This document shows positions 36,967-45,516 of a stretch of DNA of 64,000 nucleotides, piece after piece. Every line of letters starts with the position of its first letter. The stretch's first letter is position 1. The position numbers and the translations under genes are program-made. Under the pieces are notes generated by a model. It worked only from the letters and a program-made list of their open reading frames with translations. It ran no database searches and had not been told where the DNA came from. Source of the stretch: Burkholderia sp. D-99 (GTDB lineage Bacteria > Pseudomonadota > Gammaproteobacteria > Burkholderiales > Burkholderiaceae); assembly GCF_011605345.1 (NCBI RefSeq), contig NZ_JAAOXM010000005.1:459709-523708 (forward strand), given 5' to 3'.

Positions 36967-37394
36967 TCCCGCGTCGGTCGGGCAAGCGGCCGGGAGCGCG
37001 ACCGATGTTCGACCTGTCGTGAACGTGCGCCGGCAATTGCGCCACCTCCGTGAGGCTGGTCGCGATCGCGACCGTGCCGCAGGCGCTGCCGCATGGCGCG
37101 ATCGCCACCGATGCGAACGGACGGCTCACCTGCATCAACGCGGCCGCAGCCGCGGCCGGGCATGCCACTGCCGACGCCGTACCGATTCGGCCCACTGCAT
37201 GGGCGAGGCGGGACGGTGCGCGAAACGCGTGCCCAAAACTTGCTACCGGTTTGTAAAAAAGCGGTCCCGATGGTCTGCAAGACGGGGTACGAACGCACGC
37301 GAACCGCGACGCGGGGCGACCGGCCGGCCTGGCATGGAAGCTGCGTGAATCCCGAATACGAAGCGAATCCCGCGAAACGTCAGGAGGGTCATCG
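36967..37394. other. intergenic region between response regulator and rpoN paralogue
   Basis: No gene is supported. Codon-like frames here have no ribosome site. A -24/-12-type promoter match lies at 37330-37344 (annotated separately), and a stretch around 37230-37265 is locally A/T-richer. Confidence 0.5.
37330..37344 (+). promoter_or_regulatory. candidate sigma-54 (-24/-12) promoter before the rpoN paralogue
   Basis: The 15-mer TGGCATGGAAGCTGC matches the TGGCAYG-N4-TTGC consensus with one mismatch, keeping GG and GC at the correct 10-bp spacing. It lies 51 bp before ATG 37395, which would allow rpoN to be driven by sigma-54 and the neighbouring response regulator. Confidence 0.45.
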
Positions 37395-38855
37395 ATGTCC
37401 GTCTCGCTTGCGCTGCAGATGCGACAGCATCTGGCACTTACGCCGAGGCTTCAGCAGTCGCTGCGGTTGCTGCAGTTGTCCTCGCTCGAATTTCAACAGG
37501 AATTGCGGCAGGCGCTCGATCAGAATCCGTTTCTCGACGATGGCCAGGGCGACGAGGAGCCTGCGGCCGACGCAACCGGGCCGCAGGCCGAAGCCGCGGC
37601 GCCCGAAGCGGCGCCCGAACCCGACGTCGCGCGCCCGCCGGACGGCGACGTACCCGAGGTGCCCGAGGTGTCCGAAGTGTCGTTGACGGCCGCGCCCGCG
37701 ACGCGCGTCGCCAGTCGCCAGGGCGACGAGGCGGACGGCCTGTCGCCCGGCGAATGGCTGGCCGCGGAACCGTCGCTGCATCAGCAACTGCATGATGCAT
37801 TGCGGCTCTATCCACTGAACAGGCGCGACCGCGAAGCCGCGCGCATCGTGATCGACGCGCTCGACGACGATGGCTACCTGCGCCAGGAGCTCGCCGAACT
37901 GCTGGTCGCGGCGGACCCCGCGCTGCTGTTGTCGGCGCAGGATCTCGCGGTCGCGCTGCGGCTCGTGCAGATGCTCGATCGGCCCGGCATGGCCGCGCGC
38001 TCGCTGTCCGAGTGTCTCGTGCTGCAGCTCGACGCGATCCCGGCCGGTACGCCGGCGCTCGCGGAAGCGAAAGCGATCGCGCGCGAGCATCTCGAGCGGC
38101 TCGCGCGCCGTGAGACGGCCGAGATCCAGCGGCGTATCGGTTGCAACCCGCACACGCTGCAGGCGGCCTGCGCGCTGGTGCGCGGGCTCGACCCGCGCCC
38201 CGGCAATCATTACGGCAGCACGCGCGGCGACTACGTGGTGCCCGACGTGATCGTGCGCCAGGTGCGCGACGACTGGATCGTGACGATCAACCCGGCCGTG
38301 TTGCCGCGCGCGCGGCTGCACGACCGCTATGTGACGCTGTTCGCGCAGTCGAGCGGCGAGCGCGATTCGCCGCTCGGCCAGCAACTGCAGGAAGCGCGCT
38401 GGCTGATCCGAAACGTGCAGAAGCGCTTCGACACGATCCGGCGCGTTAGCGAATGCATCGTCGCGCGGCAGCGCGATTTCTTCCGCTACGGCGAGATCGC
38501 GATGAAGCCGCTCGTGCTGCGCGACGTTGCCGACGAACTCGACCTGCACGAATCGACCGTGTCGCGCGCGACGGGCAACAAGTACATGGCCACGCCGCAC
38601 GGCACGTTCGAGTTCAAGCATTTCTTCCCGCGCAAGCTCGAGGCGGCCGGCAAGAGCGTGTGCTCGGCGGCGGCGGCGAAGGTGCTGATCCGCGACATGA
38701 TCGCGGCCGAGCGGCACACCGATCCGCTGTCCGACGTCGCGCTCGCGCACAACCTTGCGGGTCGCGGCATCCTGGTTGCGCGCCGCACGGTGACGAAGTA
38801 TCGACAGGCGATGAAGATTCCGCCGGCCGACCTGCGACGCCGCGACGCCGTATGA
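37395..38855 (+). CDS. rpoN: RNA polymerase sigma-54 factor (second-copy RpoN)
   Basis: The 486-residue protein starts MSVSLALQMRQHLALTPRLQQSLRLLQLSS, the region I Gln/Leu-rich activator-interacting segment. An acidic linker follows (about 48-120), then the core-binding region, a helix-turn-helix (LRDVADELDLHESTVSRAT), and the RpoN box (VARRTVTKYRQAM, about residues 464-476). AGGAGG lies upstream. It lacks the lptB, hpf and ptsN neighbours of the main chromosomal rpoN locus and sits beside an NtrC-type regulator, so it is probably an accessory paralogue. Confidence 0.92.
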   Translation: MSVSLALQMRQHLALTPRLQQSLRLLQLSSLEFQQELRQALDQNPFLDDGQGDEEPAADATGPQAEAAAPEAAPEPDVARPPDGDVPEVPEVSEVSLTAAPATRVASRQGDEADGLSPGEWLAAEPSLHQQLHDALRLYPLNRRDREAARIVIDALDDDGYLRQELAELLVAADPALLLSAQDLAVALRLVQMLDRPGMAARSLSECLVLQLDAIPAGTPALAEAKAIAREHLERLARRETAEIQRRIGCNPHTLQAACALVRGLDPRPGNHYGSTRGDYVVPDVIVRQVRDDWIVTINPAVLPRARLHDRYVTLFAQSSGERDSPLGQQLQEARWLIRNVQKRFDTIRRVSECIVARQRDFFRYGEIAMKPLVLRDVADELDLHESTVSRATGNKYMATPHGTFEFKHFFPRKLEAAGKSVCSAAAAKVLIRDMIAAERHTDPLSDVALAHNLAGRGILVARRTVTKYRQAMKIPPADLRRRDAV

Positions 38856-38929
38856 CGGCTGCCCGGCGAGCCGATCGCGCGCGTGCCGACCGTCGTGTCG
38901 ACGCGTGCGCGAACGACAGGAGCGCAACC

Positions 38930-39052
38930 ATGCCGGCAAAGTCGCGGGCCCGGCAGCGTGCGGCAGGGGCGGTGCTGTCGGCCGGATGTGGCAAGACGAA
39001 CATCAAGGACTTCGAGCCACCGGCGAAGGCCATGGTCAACTCGATGAGCTAA
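38930..39052 (+). CDS. possible small lipoprotein-like peptide
   Basis: A 40-residue frame from ATG 38930 has a good CAGGAG site. It begins with basic residues, has a short Ala/Val/Leu stretch and a lipobox-like LSAGC, then KTNIKDFEPPAKAM. The hydrophobic core is short for a signal peptide. It may be a real small lipoprotein or the remnant of one. Confidence 0.35.
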   Translation: MPAKSRARQRAAGAVLSAGCGKTNIKDFEPPAKAMVNSMS

Positions 39053-39164
39053 ACGGCACTCGAGAAAATCGCGTCCGCGCCGAGGCGCGGCAAACCGGAG
39101 TACGAACACGATGCGTGAACGGCGACGACGTGTCCTGACGACAGCTGCCATCCAGGAGGTATCC

Positions 39165-39326
39165 ATGCTTCGATACGCGGTCATCTTCTTCATCATCGCA
39201 ATCGTCGCGGCCGTGTTCGGCTTCGGCGGAATTGCAGCCGGCGCGGCCGAGATCGCGAAGATCCTGTTCTATATCTTCGTCGTGATCTTCGTCGTCACGC
39301 TGCTGCTGGGCGTCGTGCGACGATGA
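39165..39326 (+). CDS. DUF1328 (YtjA-type) small membrane protein
   Basis: The 53-residue protein starts at ATG 39165 behind CAGGAGG. Two hydrophobic segments (MLRYAVIFFIIAIVAAVFGF and AKILFYIFVVIFVVTLLLGV) flank GGIAAGAAEIA, the DUF1328 signature. Function is unknown; related proteins are often stress-induced. An ATG at 39111 in the same frame is less likely. Confidence 0.9.
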   Translation: MLRYAVIFFIIAIVAAVFGFGGIAAGAAEIAKILFYIFVVIFVVTLLLGVVRR

Positions 39327-39526
39327 GCGGCGCGTGAGCGGCACACCCGGGCGGTCGCAGCGCTTCGCGAACATCGCGGTGGTCACGAGACTGGCGAGCA
39401 GATCGGTCGCGTGATTCACACGAAGCGCATTGACGAAGGTGCGGGACGTTCGATCCGCGCGCCGGTTCGCGGGCATGCGGCGCGCATGTCTTGCATCGTC
39501 GTCGCAGACAGGGATAGGAGGCCACC

Positions 39527-39767
39527 GTGCAAAATCAACAGGACGCACAGATCCGCGACCCGTATCGCGGGCACGAGATACGCGTGTGGGCGCGGCGCAA
39601 CGACAGCGGCGCGTGGCGCGACGAGGTGCAGGTGGTTGTCGGCGGCGCGCGCATCGAGCTGGCCGTGCCGGCGGCCGACGGCCCCGAGTGGCTCACCGAG
39701 CGAAGCGCTGCTCGCGGGCGTCGCACGTGGCCGCTATCTGATCGACAAGCGCATCGACGACGATTGA
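39527..39767 (+). pseudogene. small gene broken by a frameshift (paralogue of 33555-33773)
   Basis: GTG 39527 follows AGGAGG. The first frame encodes HEIRVWARRNDSGAWRDEV through GPEWLTE at about 39699. The continuing homology to the 33555 paralogue (EALLAGVARGRYLIDKRIDDD) is in another frame and ends at 39767. One base gained or lost near 39695-39710 explains this. The intact 33555 gene supports a single small ORF of about 80 residues. Assembly or read error could also cause it. Confidence 0.6.
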
Positions 39768-39872
39768 GCCGCCCGGTGGTCGCGTGTCGTGACGGCCGGC
39801 CGTGGCCGGCCGTTCGCGGCCGGACGAAACCGGCAGCGATCCCGCGCGGGTGCCGTCGGCGAAGCAGGCGGT

Positions 39873-40547
39873 TCAGGGGCGCGCCGCAATCTCGTCGAGA
39901 TGCCACAGCAGATCGGCCGGATCGTCGTACACGCGCAGCGCGCCCGCGCGTTCGAGTTCGTCGCTGCCGTATCCGCCCGACAGCAGCCCGACGCCGAGCG
40001 AGCGGCAGCGGGCAGCAGCCAGCATGTCCCAGATGCTGTCGCCGACCACGACCGTGTGTTCGATCGGCACGTTCAGTTGCGCGGCGGCGGTCAGGAACAG
40101 GTCGGGGTCGGGCTTCGCGTACTTGACCTGGTCGCGCGTGACCACGACCTGCTTCGCCGGATCGACGCCGAGCGCCTCGAGATTGATGGCGGCCGTTTCC
40201 ATCCGCCCGCTGGTCGCGATCGCCCAGCGAATGCCCGCCGCCGACAGCGCGGCCAGCAATTCGCGCGCGCCGGGCAGCGGCCGGACCTGCGCGCGCAGCC
40301 GCTGGTACGCGGCCGCATGCAGCCGGGCGAGCCGCTCGACGCGCTCGGCGTCGAGGTCGCCCGACGTCTCGCGCAGCAACTGATTCAGGAACAGGCCGCC
40401 GCTCATGCCGATCTTGCGGTGGATGCGCCACACCGACAGTTCGATGCCTTCGGCATCGAGCGCTTCCTTCCACGCGAGCACGTGCTGATAGACGCTGTCG
40501 ACGAGCGTGCCGTCGAGATCGAACAGAAAAGACGTTTCAATGCGCAT
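39873..40547 (-). CDS. HAD-superfamily phosphatase (beta-phosphoglucomutase-like)
   Basis: The 224-residue protein has the HAD motifs: FDLDGTLVDS (residues 8-17), SGR in motif II, the conserved Lys of YAKPDPDLF and GDSIWDM as motif IV. A helical cap domain lies between residues 18 and 85. The substrate is not deducible; phosphoglycolate or sugar phosphates are typical. ATG 40547 has GGAGATTCAC upstream. It is divergent from the MFS gene. Confidence 0.87.
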   Translation of the reverse strand: MRIETSFLFDLDGTLVDSVYQHVLAWKEALDAEGIELSVWRIHRKIGMSGGLFLNQLLRETSGDLDAERVERLARLHAAAYQRLRAQVRPLPGARELLAALSAAGIRWAIATSGRMETAAINLEALGVDPAKQVVVTRDQVKYAKPDPDLFLTAAAQLNVPIEHTVVVGDSIWDMLAAARCRSLGVGLLSGGYGSDELERAGALRVYDDPADLLWHLDEIAARP

Positions 40548-40769
40548 GTGAATCTCCTGGTCCTGTGACAATCGGGCGAAGTGTCCGCAAAAAATCCTGG
40601 TCGACACATTATCGGCGCACGGCCGTGTCATCGCCATGTCCCGCCGCCGTGCCGCGGCGTGTCATGTGCCGCTGGTACAATCGCGCCGATGCGCCGGGCC
40701 CGGCCTTCTTCATCGGGGCCGCGCCATACGCACCGTACGCCCCCAACCCTCGTCTCGTCGATTCCACGC

Positions 40770-41981
40770 ATGGCAACACCGGACGCCATCAGTTCCAGGC
40801 ACTCGTGGTGGGGCGTACTGGCCCTGGCACTGACCGCCTTCATTTTCAACACCACCGAATTCGTGCCGGTCGCGCTGCTCAGCGCGATCGGCGACAGCCT
40901 GCAGATGAAGCCGACCGCCGTCGGCCTGATGCTGACGATCTACGCGTGGGCCGTTGCCGTCGTATCGCTGCCGCTGACGTTCGTCACGCGTCACGTCGAG
41001 CGTCGCAAGCTGCTGGTCGGCGCGTTGCTGGTGTTCATCGGCAGCCACATCGTGACCGGCGTCGCATGGAATTTCACGGTACTGATGATCGGCCGGCTCG
41101 GCATCGCTTGCGCGCATGCGGTGTTCTGGTCGATTTCCGTCCCGCTCGCGGTGCGGCTCGCGCCGAGCGACCGCAAAAGCCGTGCGCTGAGCCTGATCGC
41201 GATGGGCTCGGCGATCGCGATGGTCGCCGGCATTCCGCTCGGGCGCGTGATCGGCGAGGCGTTCGGCTGGCGCGTCACGTTCCTGATCATCGGGGGCGCC
41301 GCGGCCGGTGCGGCGCTGTTGCTGCGCACCACGCTGCCGGTCCTGCCGAGCCAGGGCGCCGGGTCGCTGAGCAGCATCGGTGTGTTCCTGCGCAAGCCCG
41401 CGCTGGTGGCGCTTTATGCGATCACCGTACTGGTCGTGACCGCGCACTTCACGTCGTACACGTACATCGAGCCCTTCGTCCAGAGCGTGAACCACGCGAG
41501 CAGCAGCCGGATCACGTACGTGCTGATCCTGTTCGGCGTCGCCGGCCTGCCGGCGGCGATCTGTTTCAATCGCGTGTACCCGCGCGAGCCCGACAAATTC
41601 CTGCTCGGGTCGATCGTCGCGCTGGCGGGATGCCTGCTGATCCTGTTTCCGTGCGCGCTGAACATCGTCACGCTGTCCGTGCATACGCTGGTGTGGGGCG
41701 GGGCGATCGTCTGTTTCGGCCTGGCCATGCAGGCGTGGGTGCTGAAGCTGGCGCCGGAGGGGACGGACCTGGCCGTGTCGATCTTCTCCGGGCTGTACAA
41801 CGTCGGCATCGGCGCCGGTGCGCTGATCGGCAACCATATCGCAGGTGACTTCGGGCTGCCGTGGGTTGGTACCTTTGGCGGTGTGGTCGGCGCGGTTGCG
41901 GTCGGGATCGCGTGGCTCGCGTTGCGGCTTCACGCGAAGCGGGCGGTAGCGGAGCCAACAATAGCCACCGGCGGGCAGTGA
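40770..41981 (+). CDS. sotB: MFS sugar-efflux-type transporter (SotB-like)
   Basis: The 403-residue protein has about 12 hydrophobic segments and SotB/YdeA-type motifs: AFIFNTTEFVPVALLSAIG, VGLMLTIYAWAVAVVSLPLTF, and GIPLGRVIGEAFGWRVTFLIIG. Such proteins export arabinose, IPTG and related compounds; the natural substrate here is unknown. ATG 40770 is chosen because the conserved helix begins soon after; no strong ribosome site is seen. Confidence 0.85.
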   Translation: MATPDAISSRHSWWGVLALALTAFIFNTTEFVPVALLSAIGDSLQMKPTAVGLMLTIYAWAVAVVSLPLTFVTRHVERRKLLVGALLVFIGSHIVTGVAWNFTVLMIGRLGIACAHAVFWSISVPLAVRLAPSDRKSRALSLIAMGSAIAMVAGIPLGRVIGEAFGWRVTFLIIGGAAAGAALLLRTTLPVLPSQGAGSLSSIGVFLRKPALVALYAITVLVVTAHFTSYTYIEPFVQSVNHASSSRITYVLILFGVAGLPAAICFNRVYPREPDKFLLGSIVALAGCLLILFPCALNIVTLSVHTLVWGGAIVCFGLAMQAWVLKLAPEGTDLAVSIFSGLYNVGIGAGALIGNHIAGDFGLPWVGTFGGVVGAVAVGIAWLALRLHAKRAVAEPTIATGGQ

Positions 41982-42142
41982 AGGCGGCACGGCTCGAGGC
42001 ATTGGCTTCCCGTGTGAACAGGGGGGGGCGAACTGACAGCGCGCTGCCGGTTCGCACAGTCAGTTCGCGCTGTCGGTTCGCGCGGTTGGGTCGGTTATGC
42101 GACGATGAACGCTCACGGCATTCCGGAGCGCGCTTTCAGGTG
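41982..42142. other. intergenic stretch with local repeats
   Basis: No gene is supported. There is a homopolymer of nine G residues near 42018 and imperfect repeats of a GGTTCGC-type unit around 42050-42090. It may be a remnant of a disrupted gene boundary beside the SDR relic. Confidence 0.4.
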
Positions 42143-42232
42143 TCATGCAACCGAGTAGCCGCCGTCGGCCACGAGCGCATGCCCTGGCACATAGCTGAAG
42201 TTCGCCAATCCGACGGGCTGGGCGCCTGATAT
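42143..42232 (-). pseudogene. C-terminal relic of a short-chain dehydrogenase/reductase
   Basis: The minus strand encodes NFSYVPGHALVADGGYSVA then a stop at 42143, matching the typical C-terminus of SDR enzymes (x-Y-V-x-G-x-x-L-x-V-D-G-G-Y/F). Upstream in this frame there is no Rossmann fold, TGxxxGxG or YxxxK, so only the last 20-25 residues survive. It is most likely the remains of a deleted gene. Confidence 0.55.
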
Positions 42233-42410
42233 CGACGGCATCGACGGCATCGGCGCACCGGCCAAGCAGTAACGTGCGCGTGGCCCGGCGACCCTGCCAC
42301 GGGCGGCCGCACCCTTCGCCGGAATACATTCGGAAAGCCGACATAATGCGGCATCATCATGGTGCCGCGGCACCCGCACGCGGTGCCCGATATTCGACTG
42401 GAGACCCTGC

Positions 42411-42845
42411 ATGCCGATAGCCCGGATTGAAACCCGCGACGCGATGGGCGACCCCGATGAGGTCTATCTCAACCCGCACCACGTGCTGTGGATGTCGCTG
42501 CCGAGCGCCGCGCAGAGGCGGCCGGGCGGCATGGCCATCCGCGTGGACGACCGCGTGAAGGGCGGGTCGTTGCTGATGGCCGACCATCCGCCGGCCGCCC
42601 GGCTCCTTCAGGATCTCGGCCCGTTCGTGACCGTGACGCTGGCGAACCCGTCGTCCGACTATCCGGACGGTCTCGTGCATATCCGCGCGCATGCGATCGT
42701 CAAGATCGCGACGGACAACGATGACAAGCCGCTGGCCGAGCGCACGCTCGGCTGGGTCCATGTCTACGACGGCTCCGCTTTCAAGGTCAGGAATTACGCC
42801 GCCGTGGCCGCGCAATGGCAGGCGTCGGTCGCGGCGGCGTCATGA
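42411..42845 (+). CDS. uncharacterised protein coupled to a LuxR-type regulator
   Basis: The 144-residue protein starts at ATG 42411 and is strand-rich: LNPHHVLWMSLPSAAQ, VTVTLANPSSDYPDGL and GWVHVYDGSAFKV. No signal peptide or membrane segment is visible. No domain is recognised. Its TGA overlaps the ATG of the LuxR gene (ATGA), so translation is coupled and the two proteins may work together. Confidence 0.7.
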   Translation: MPIARIETRDAMGDPDEVYLNPHHVLWMSLPSAAQRRPGGMAIRVDDRVKGGSLLMADHPPAARLLQDLGPFVTVTLANPSSDYPDGLVHIRAHAIVKIATDNDDKPLAERTLGWVHVYDGSAFKVRNYAAVAAQWQASVAAAS

Positions 42846-43555
42846 ACCTTTCCGTATCCGATATCACGCCGGAGGAACTCCGGCTGTTCGGCGACATCGT
42901 CTCCCGCCTCGAGGAACTGGGGCCGGTCGTCGACGTGAGGACGGTCGTGCTGCCCGCGATCACGCAACTGATGCGCGCGGATTTCGCCGCGTCGTTCGAT
43001 TGCGACGAACAGACCGGCCTGTGGTGCAACGGGTTCTCGTACAACGTCGATCCGTTGCAGATCGCACGGTACGAAGCGTGGTTCCAGCATATCGACCCGG
43101 TCACGTCGCAATTGCGCGCGCGCCGCGTGGCGACCTGCGTCGACGAGGTGGTGAGCCGGCGCGAGCTGGAACAAACCGAGTTCTACAACGATTTCCTGTG
43201 CCGCGACGGCATGCACCACGGCATCAACGTCTACGCGTTCGACGGCGCGACCCACGTGGGCGACCTGCGCATCTGGCGCGCGCAAGGGCGGCCCGATTTC
43301 ACCGAACGCGACAAGCTGCTGCTGAACGGCATCGAACCGTTTTTCCGGCGCGCGCTGCTGCGGCGGCGCCACGCGTGCGCCGGGCTGACCGATCGCGAGA
43401 GCGACGTCGCGCGGCTCGTCGCCGCCGGTTATACCGACAAGGACGTCGCGCGCACGCTCGGTATCGGGCTGTCGACGGTCCGCACGCATCTGCGGCGCGT
43501 GATGGCGAAGAAGGGTGTCGCCAACCGCGCGAGCCTGGCGGCCGCATTGGCGTGA
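42842..43555 (+). CDS. LuxR-family transcription regulator
   Basis: The 237-residue protein has an N-terminal sensor-like domain (about residues 1-165, without clear acyl-homoserine-lactone or receiver signatures) and a C-terminal LuxR helix-turn-helix (about 175-235, LTDRESDVARLVAAGYTDKDVARTLGIG with VRTHLRRVMAKKGV). It overlaps the preceding gene by ATGA and lies about 100 bp before the amidase gene. No luxI is in the window. The sensor region may be GAF-like; the ligand is unknown. Confidence 0.85.
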   Translation: MNLSVSDITPEELRLFGDIVSRLEELGPVVDVRTVVLPAITQLMRADFAASFDCDEQTGLWCNGFSYNVDPLQIARYEAWFQHIDPVTSQLRARRVATCVDEVVSRRELEQTEFYNDFLCRDGMHHGINVYAFDGATHVGDLRIWRAQGRPDFTERDKLLLNGIEPFFRRALLRRRHACAGLTDRESDVARLVAAGYTDKDVARTLGIGLSTVRTHLRRVMAKKGVANRASLAAALA

Positions 43556-43657
43556 CCGGCTGCGCAGCCGTCGGCCGGGGTCATCCATTGTGATGATGGG
43601 CGTCAAAATCGGCGCATCCTACCTTGTGACGATCCCCCGTGACGAGGAACGACGACG

Positions 43658-45145
43658 ATGCCCACCCTTGGACCCCTGACGCTCACCGAAGCCCGGAACG
43701 CGATCCTGCGCCGGGAATTTTCCTGTGTCGAATACGCGTACGCGTTGATCGAGCGGCACGCACGCTGGCGCTACCTGAACGGCTTCACGTGCGTCGACGA
43801 TGCGCGTCTGCTCGCCGAAGCGGCCCGCTGCGACCGCGACCTCGCGACGTCGGCCGCCCCGCACGCGCTGCTGGGCCTGCCGATCGCGATCAAGGACAAC
43901 ATCGACACCGCCTGCCTGCCGACCGGCAACGGTACGCTGGCGCTGCACAACCGCGTGCCGCCGCAGCATGCGCCGGTCGTGGCGCGGCTGCTGGCGAACG
44001 GGGCGCTGATCGCCGGCAAGGCCAACCTGCACGAGCTGGCATTCGGCGTGTCGGGCAACAATCGCGTCACCGGCGCGGTACGCAACCCGTACGACTTCAA
44101 CCGGATTCCGGGCGGCAGCAGCAGCGGCTCGGGCGCGCTGGTCGGCGCGGGCGTGGTGCCCGCCGCGCTCGGCACGGACACCGGCGGCTCGGTGCGGATT
44201 CCGGCCGCGTTGTGCGGCGCCGTCGGCCTGCGGCCGACCGTGGGGCGCTACCCGTCGGGCGGCGTGGCGCCGATTTCGCGCACGCGCGACACCGTCGGCC
44301 CGATCGCGCGGTCGGTCGAGGACATCGCGCTGCTCGACGCGATTCTGTCCGGCACCGGCACCGGCACCGGCACCGGCACCGGCACCGGCGCGCCGACGTC
44401 GATGCCGACCCGCAGCACGACGCGCCCCGTGCGCCTGGCGGTCCCGCGCACGACGTTCTGGCGCGGCCTCGCGCCGGATGTCGACGCGGTGGCGAATGCC
44501 GCGGTGGCAAAGCTGGAGCAGGCGGGATTCGAGTGCGTCGACCTCGACCTGAATGACTATCCGGGGTTCTTCGACGACGAGCCGGCCATTATCGCGATGT
44601 ACGAATTCAGTTCGTCGATGCACGCGTATCTGGTCGAGAACGGCTACGATCTGTCGGTCGACGACATCGTCGCGAACGTCGGAAGCCCGGACGTCGCGCA
44701 GATCGCCCGCCATATCACCGGCCCCGGCGGTATCGGCGAAGCGGCTTATCGCACCGCGCTCGACCGGCGTACGCGTTCGCGTGCGGCGTACCGGCAGTGC
44801 CTCGCCGACAGCGGTGCCGATGCGCTGGTCTTTCCGACCACGATCGCGACCGCGTGCCCGATCCCGTCGGGCGACACGATGATGCTCAACGGCGAGCCGG
44901 CCTCGGTGTTCTCGACCTACATCCGGAACACCGAGCCGGGCAGCAATGCGGGTGTACCGGGCATGACCGTCCCGGCCGGCCTGACGGCAACCGGGCTGCC
45001 GGTCGGCCTCGCACTGGACGGGGCGGCCGACACCGATCGCGAACTCATCGCGGTTGCGCTGGAGGTCGAGCGGGTGCTCGGGCGGCTGCCGCTGCCGGAC
45101 GACGGATTTGGGGTCGAGGGCAAGCTGGCCGGGTACCCGGGCTGA
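43658..45145 (+). CDS. amidase-signature family hydrolase with a (Gly-Thr) repeat insert
   Basis: The 495-residue protein has the amidase Ser-cisSer-Lys triad: IAIKDNIDT (Lys), GGSSSGSGALVGAG (cis-Ser) and TDTGGSVRIPA (nucleophile Ser). It hydrolyses an unknown amide. At residues about 232-243 six GGCACC codon pairs encode (GT)6 immediately after the conserved catalytic core, in a loop expected to be variable. The hexamer keeps the frame whatever its copy number. It follows the LuxR gene and may be regulated by it. Confidence 0.87.
   Translation: MPTLGPLTLTEARNAILRREFSCVEYAYALIERHARWRYLNGFTCVDDARLLAEAARCDRDLATSAAPHALLGLPIAIKDNIDTACLPTGNGTLALHNRVPPQHAPVVARLLANGALIAGKANLHELAFGVSGNNRVTGAVRNPYDFNRIPGGSSSGSGALVGAGVVPAALGTDTGGSVRIPAALCGAVGLRPTVGRYPSGGVAPISRTRDTVGPIARSVEDIALLDAILSGTGTGTGTGTGTGAPTSMPTRSTTRPVRLAVPRTTFWRGLAPDVDAVANAAVAKLEQAGFECVDLDLNDYPGFFDDEPAIIAMYEFSSSMHAYLVENGYDLSVDDIVANVGSPDVAQIARHITGPGGIGEAAYRTALDRRTRSRAAYRQCLADSGADALVFPTTIATACPIPSGDTMMLNGEPASVFSTYIRNTEPGSNAGVPGMTVPAGLTATGLPVGLALDGAADTDRELIAVALEVERVLGRLPLPDDGFGVEGKLAGYPG
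44351..44386. repeat. six perfect GGCACC hexamers within the amidase gene
   Basis: The array encodes six Gly-Thr pairs in frame. The same unit occurs in the intergenic composite array at 13331. Copy-number changes would lengthen or shorten the loop without frameshift. Confidence 0.9.
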
Positions 45146-45516
45146 CACCATGCCGCCGGGCCGCCGGGCCGCCGGGCCGCCGGGCCGCCGGGCCGCCGAG
45201 CCGCCGTGTCGCGGAGCCGCCGAGCCGCCGAGCCGCCGTGTCGCCGTGTCGCCGAACCGCCGAACCGCCATGCTGCCGCGCCGCCGTGTCGCCGCGCCGG
45301 GGACGTGGACGTGGCGGCGGCTGAATCGCCGAAGCCGGCGGTGCTCGCCGCGAAGCCGGCCCGCATGCACGACCGGTGGATTCCCCTGACGCCGAACTGC
45401 GGTGGATCGGCACCTTGGGCGGTGGGGGCGGCGCGGTCGCGGTCGGGATCGCGTGGTTCACGTTGCGGCCGCATGAGAGGCGGGCGGTGGCGCAGGCGCC
45501 ATCGCTGCACGCAGTA
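45146..45516. other. intergenic region with 8-bp tandem array
   Basis: No gene is supported between the amidase stop and the end of the AcoR-like gene. Positions 45153-45296 are an 8-bp array (annotated separately); the segment 45300-45516 contains nothing else recognised. Confidence 0.6.
45153..45296. repeat. 8-bp tandem array, about 18 units (CCGCCGNN type)
   Basis: Five identical CCGCCGGG units are followed by about 13 diverged units such as CCGCCGAG, CCGCCGTG, TCGCCGAA and CCGCCATG. An 8-bp period does not conserve a reading frame, arguing against coding. It begins 8 bp after the amidase stop. Confidence 0.85.
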
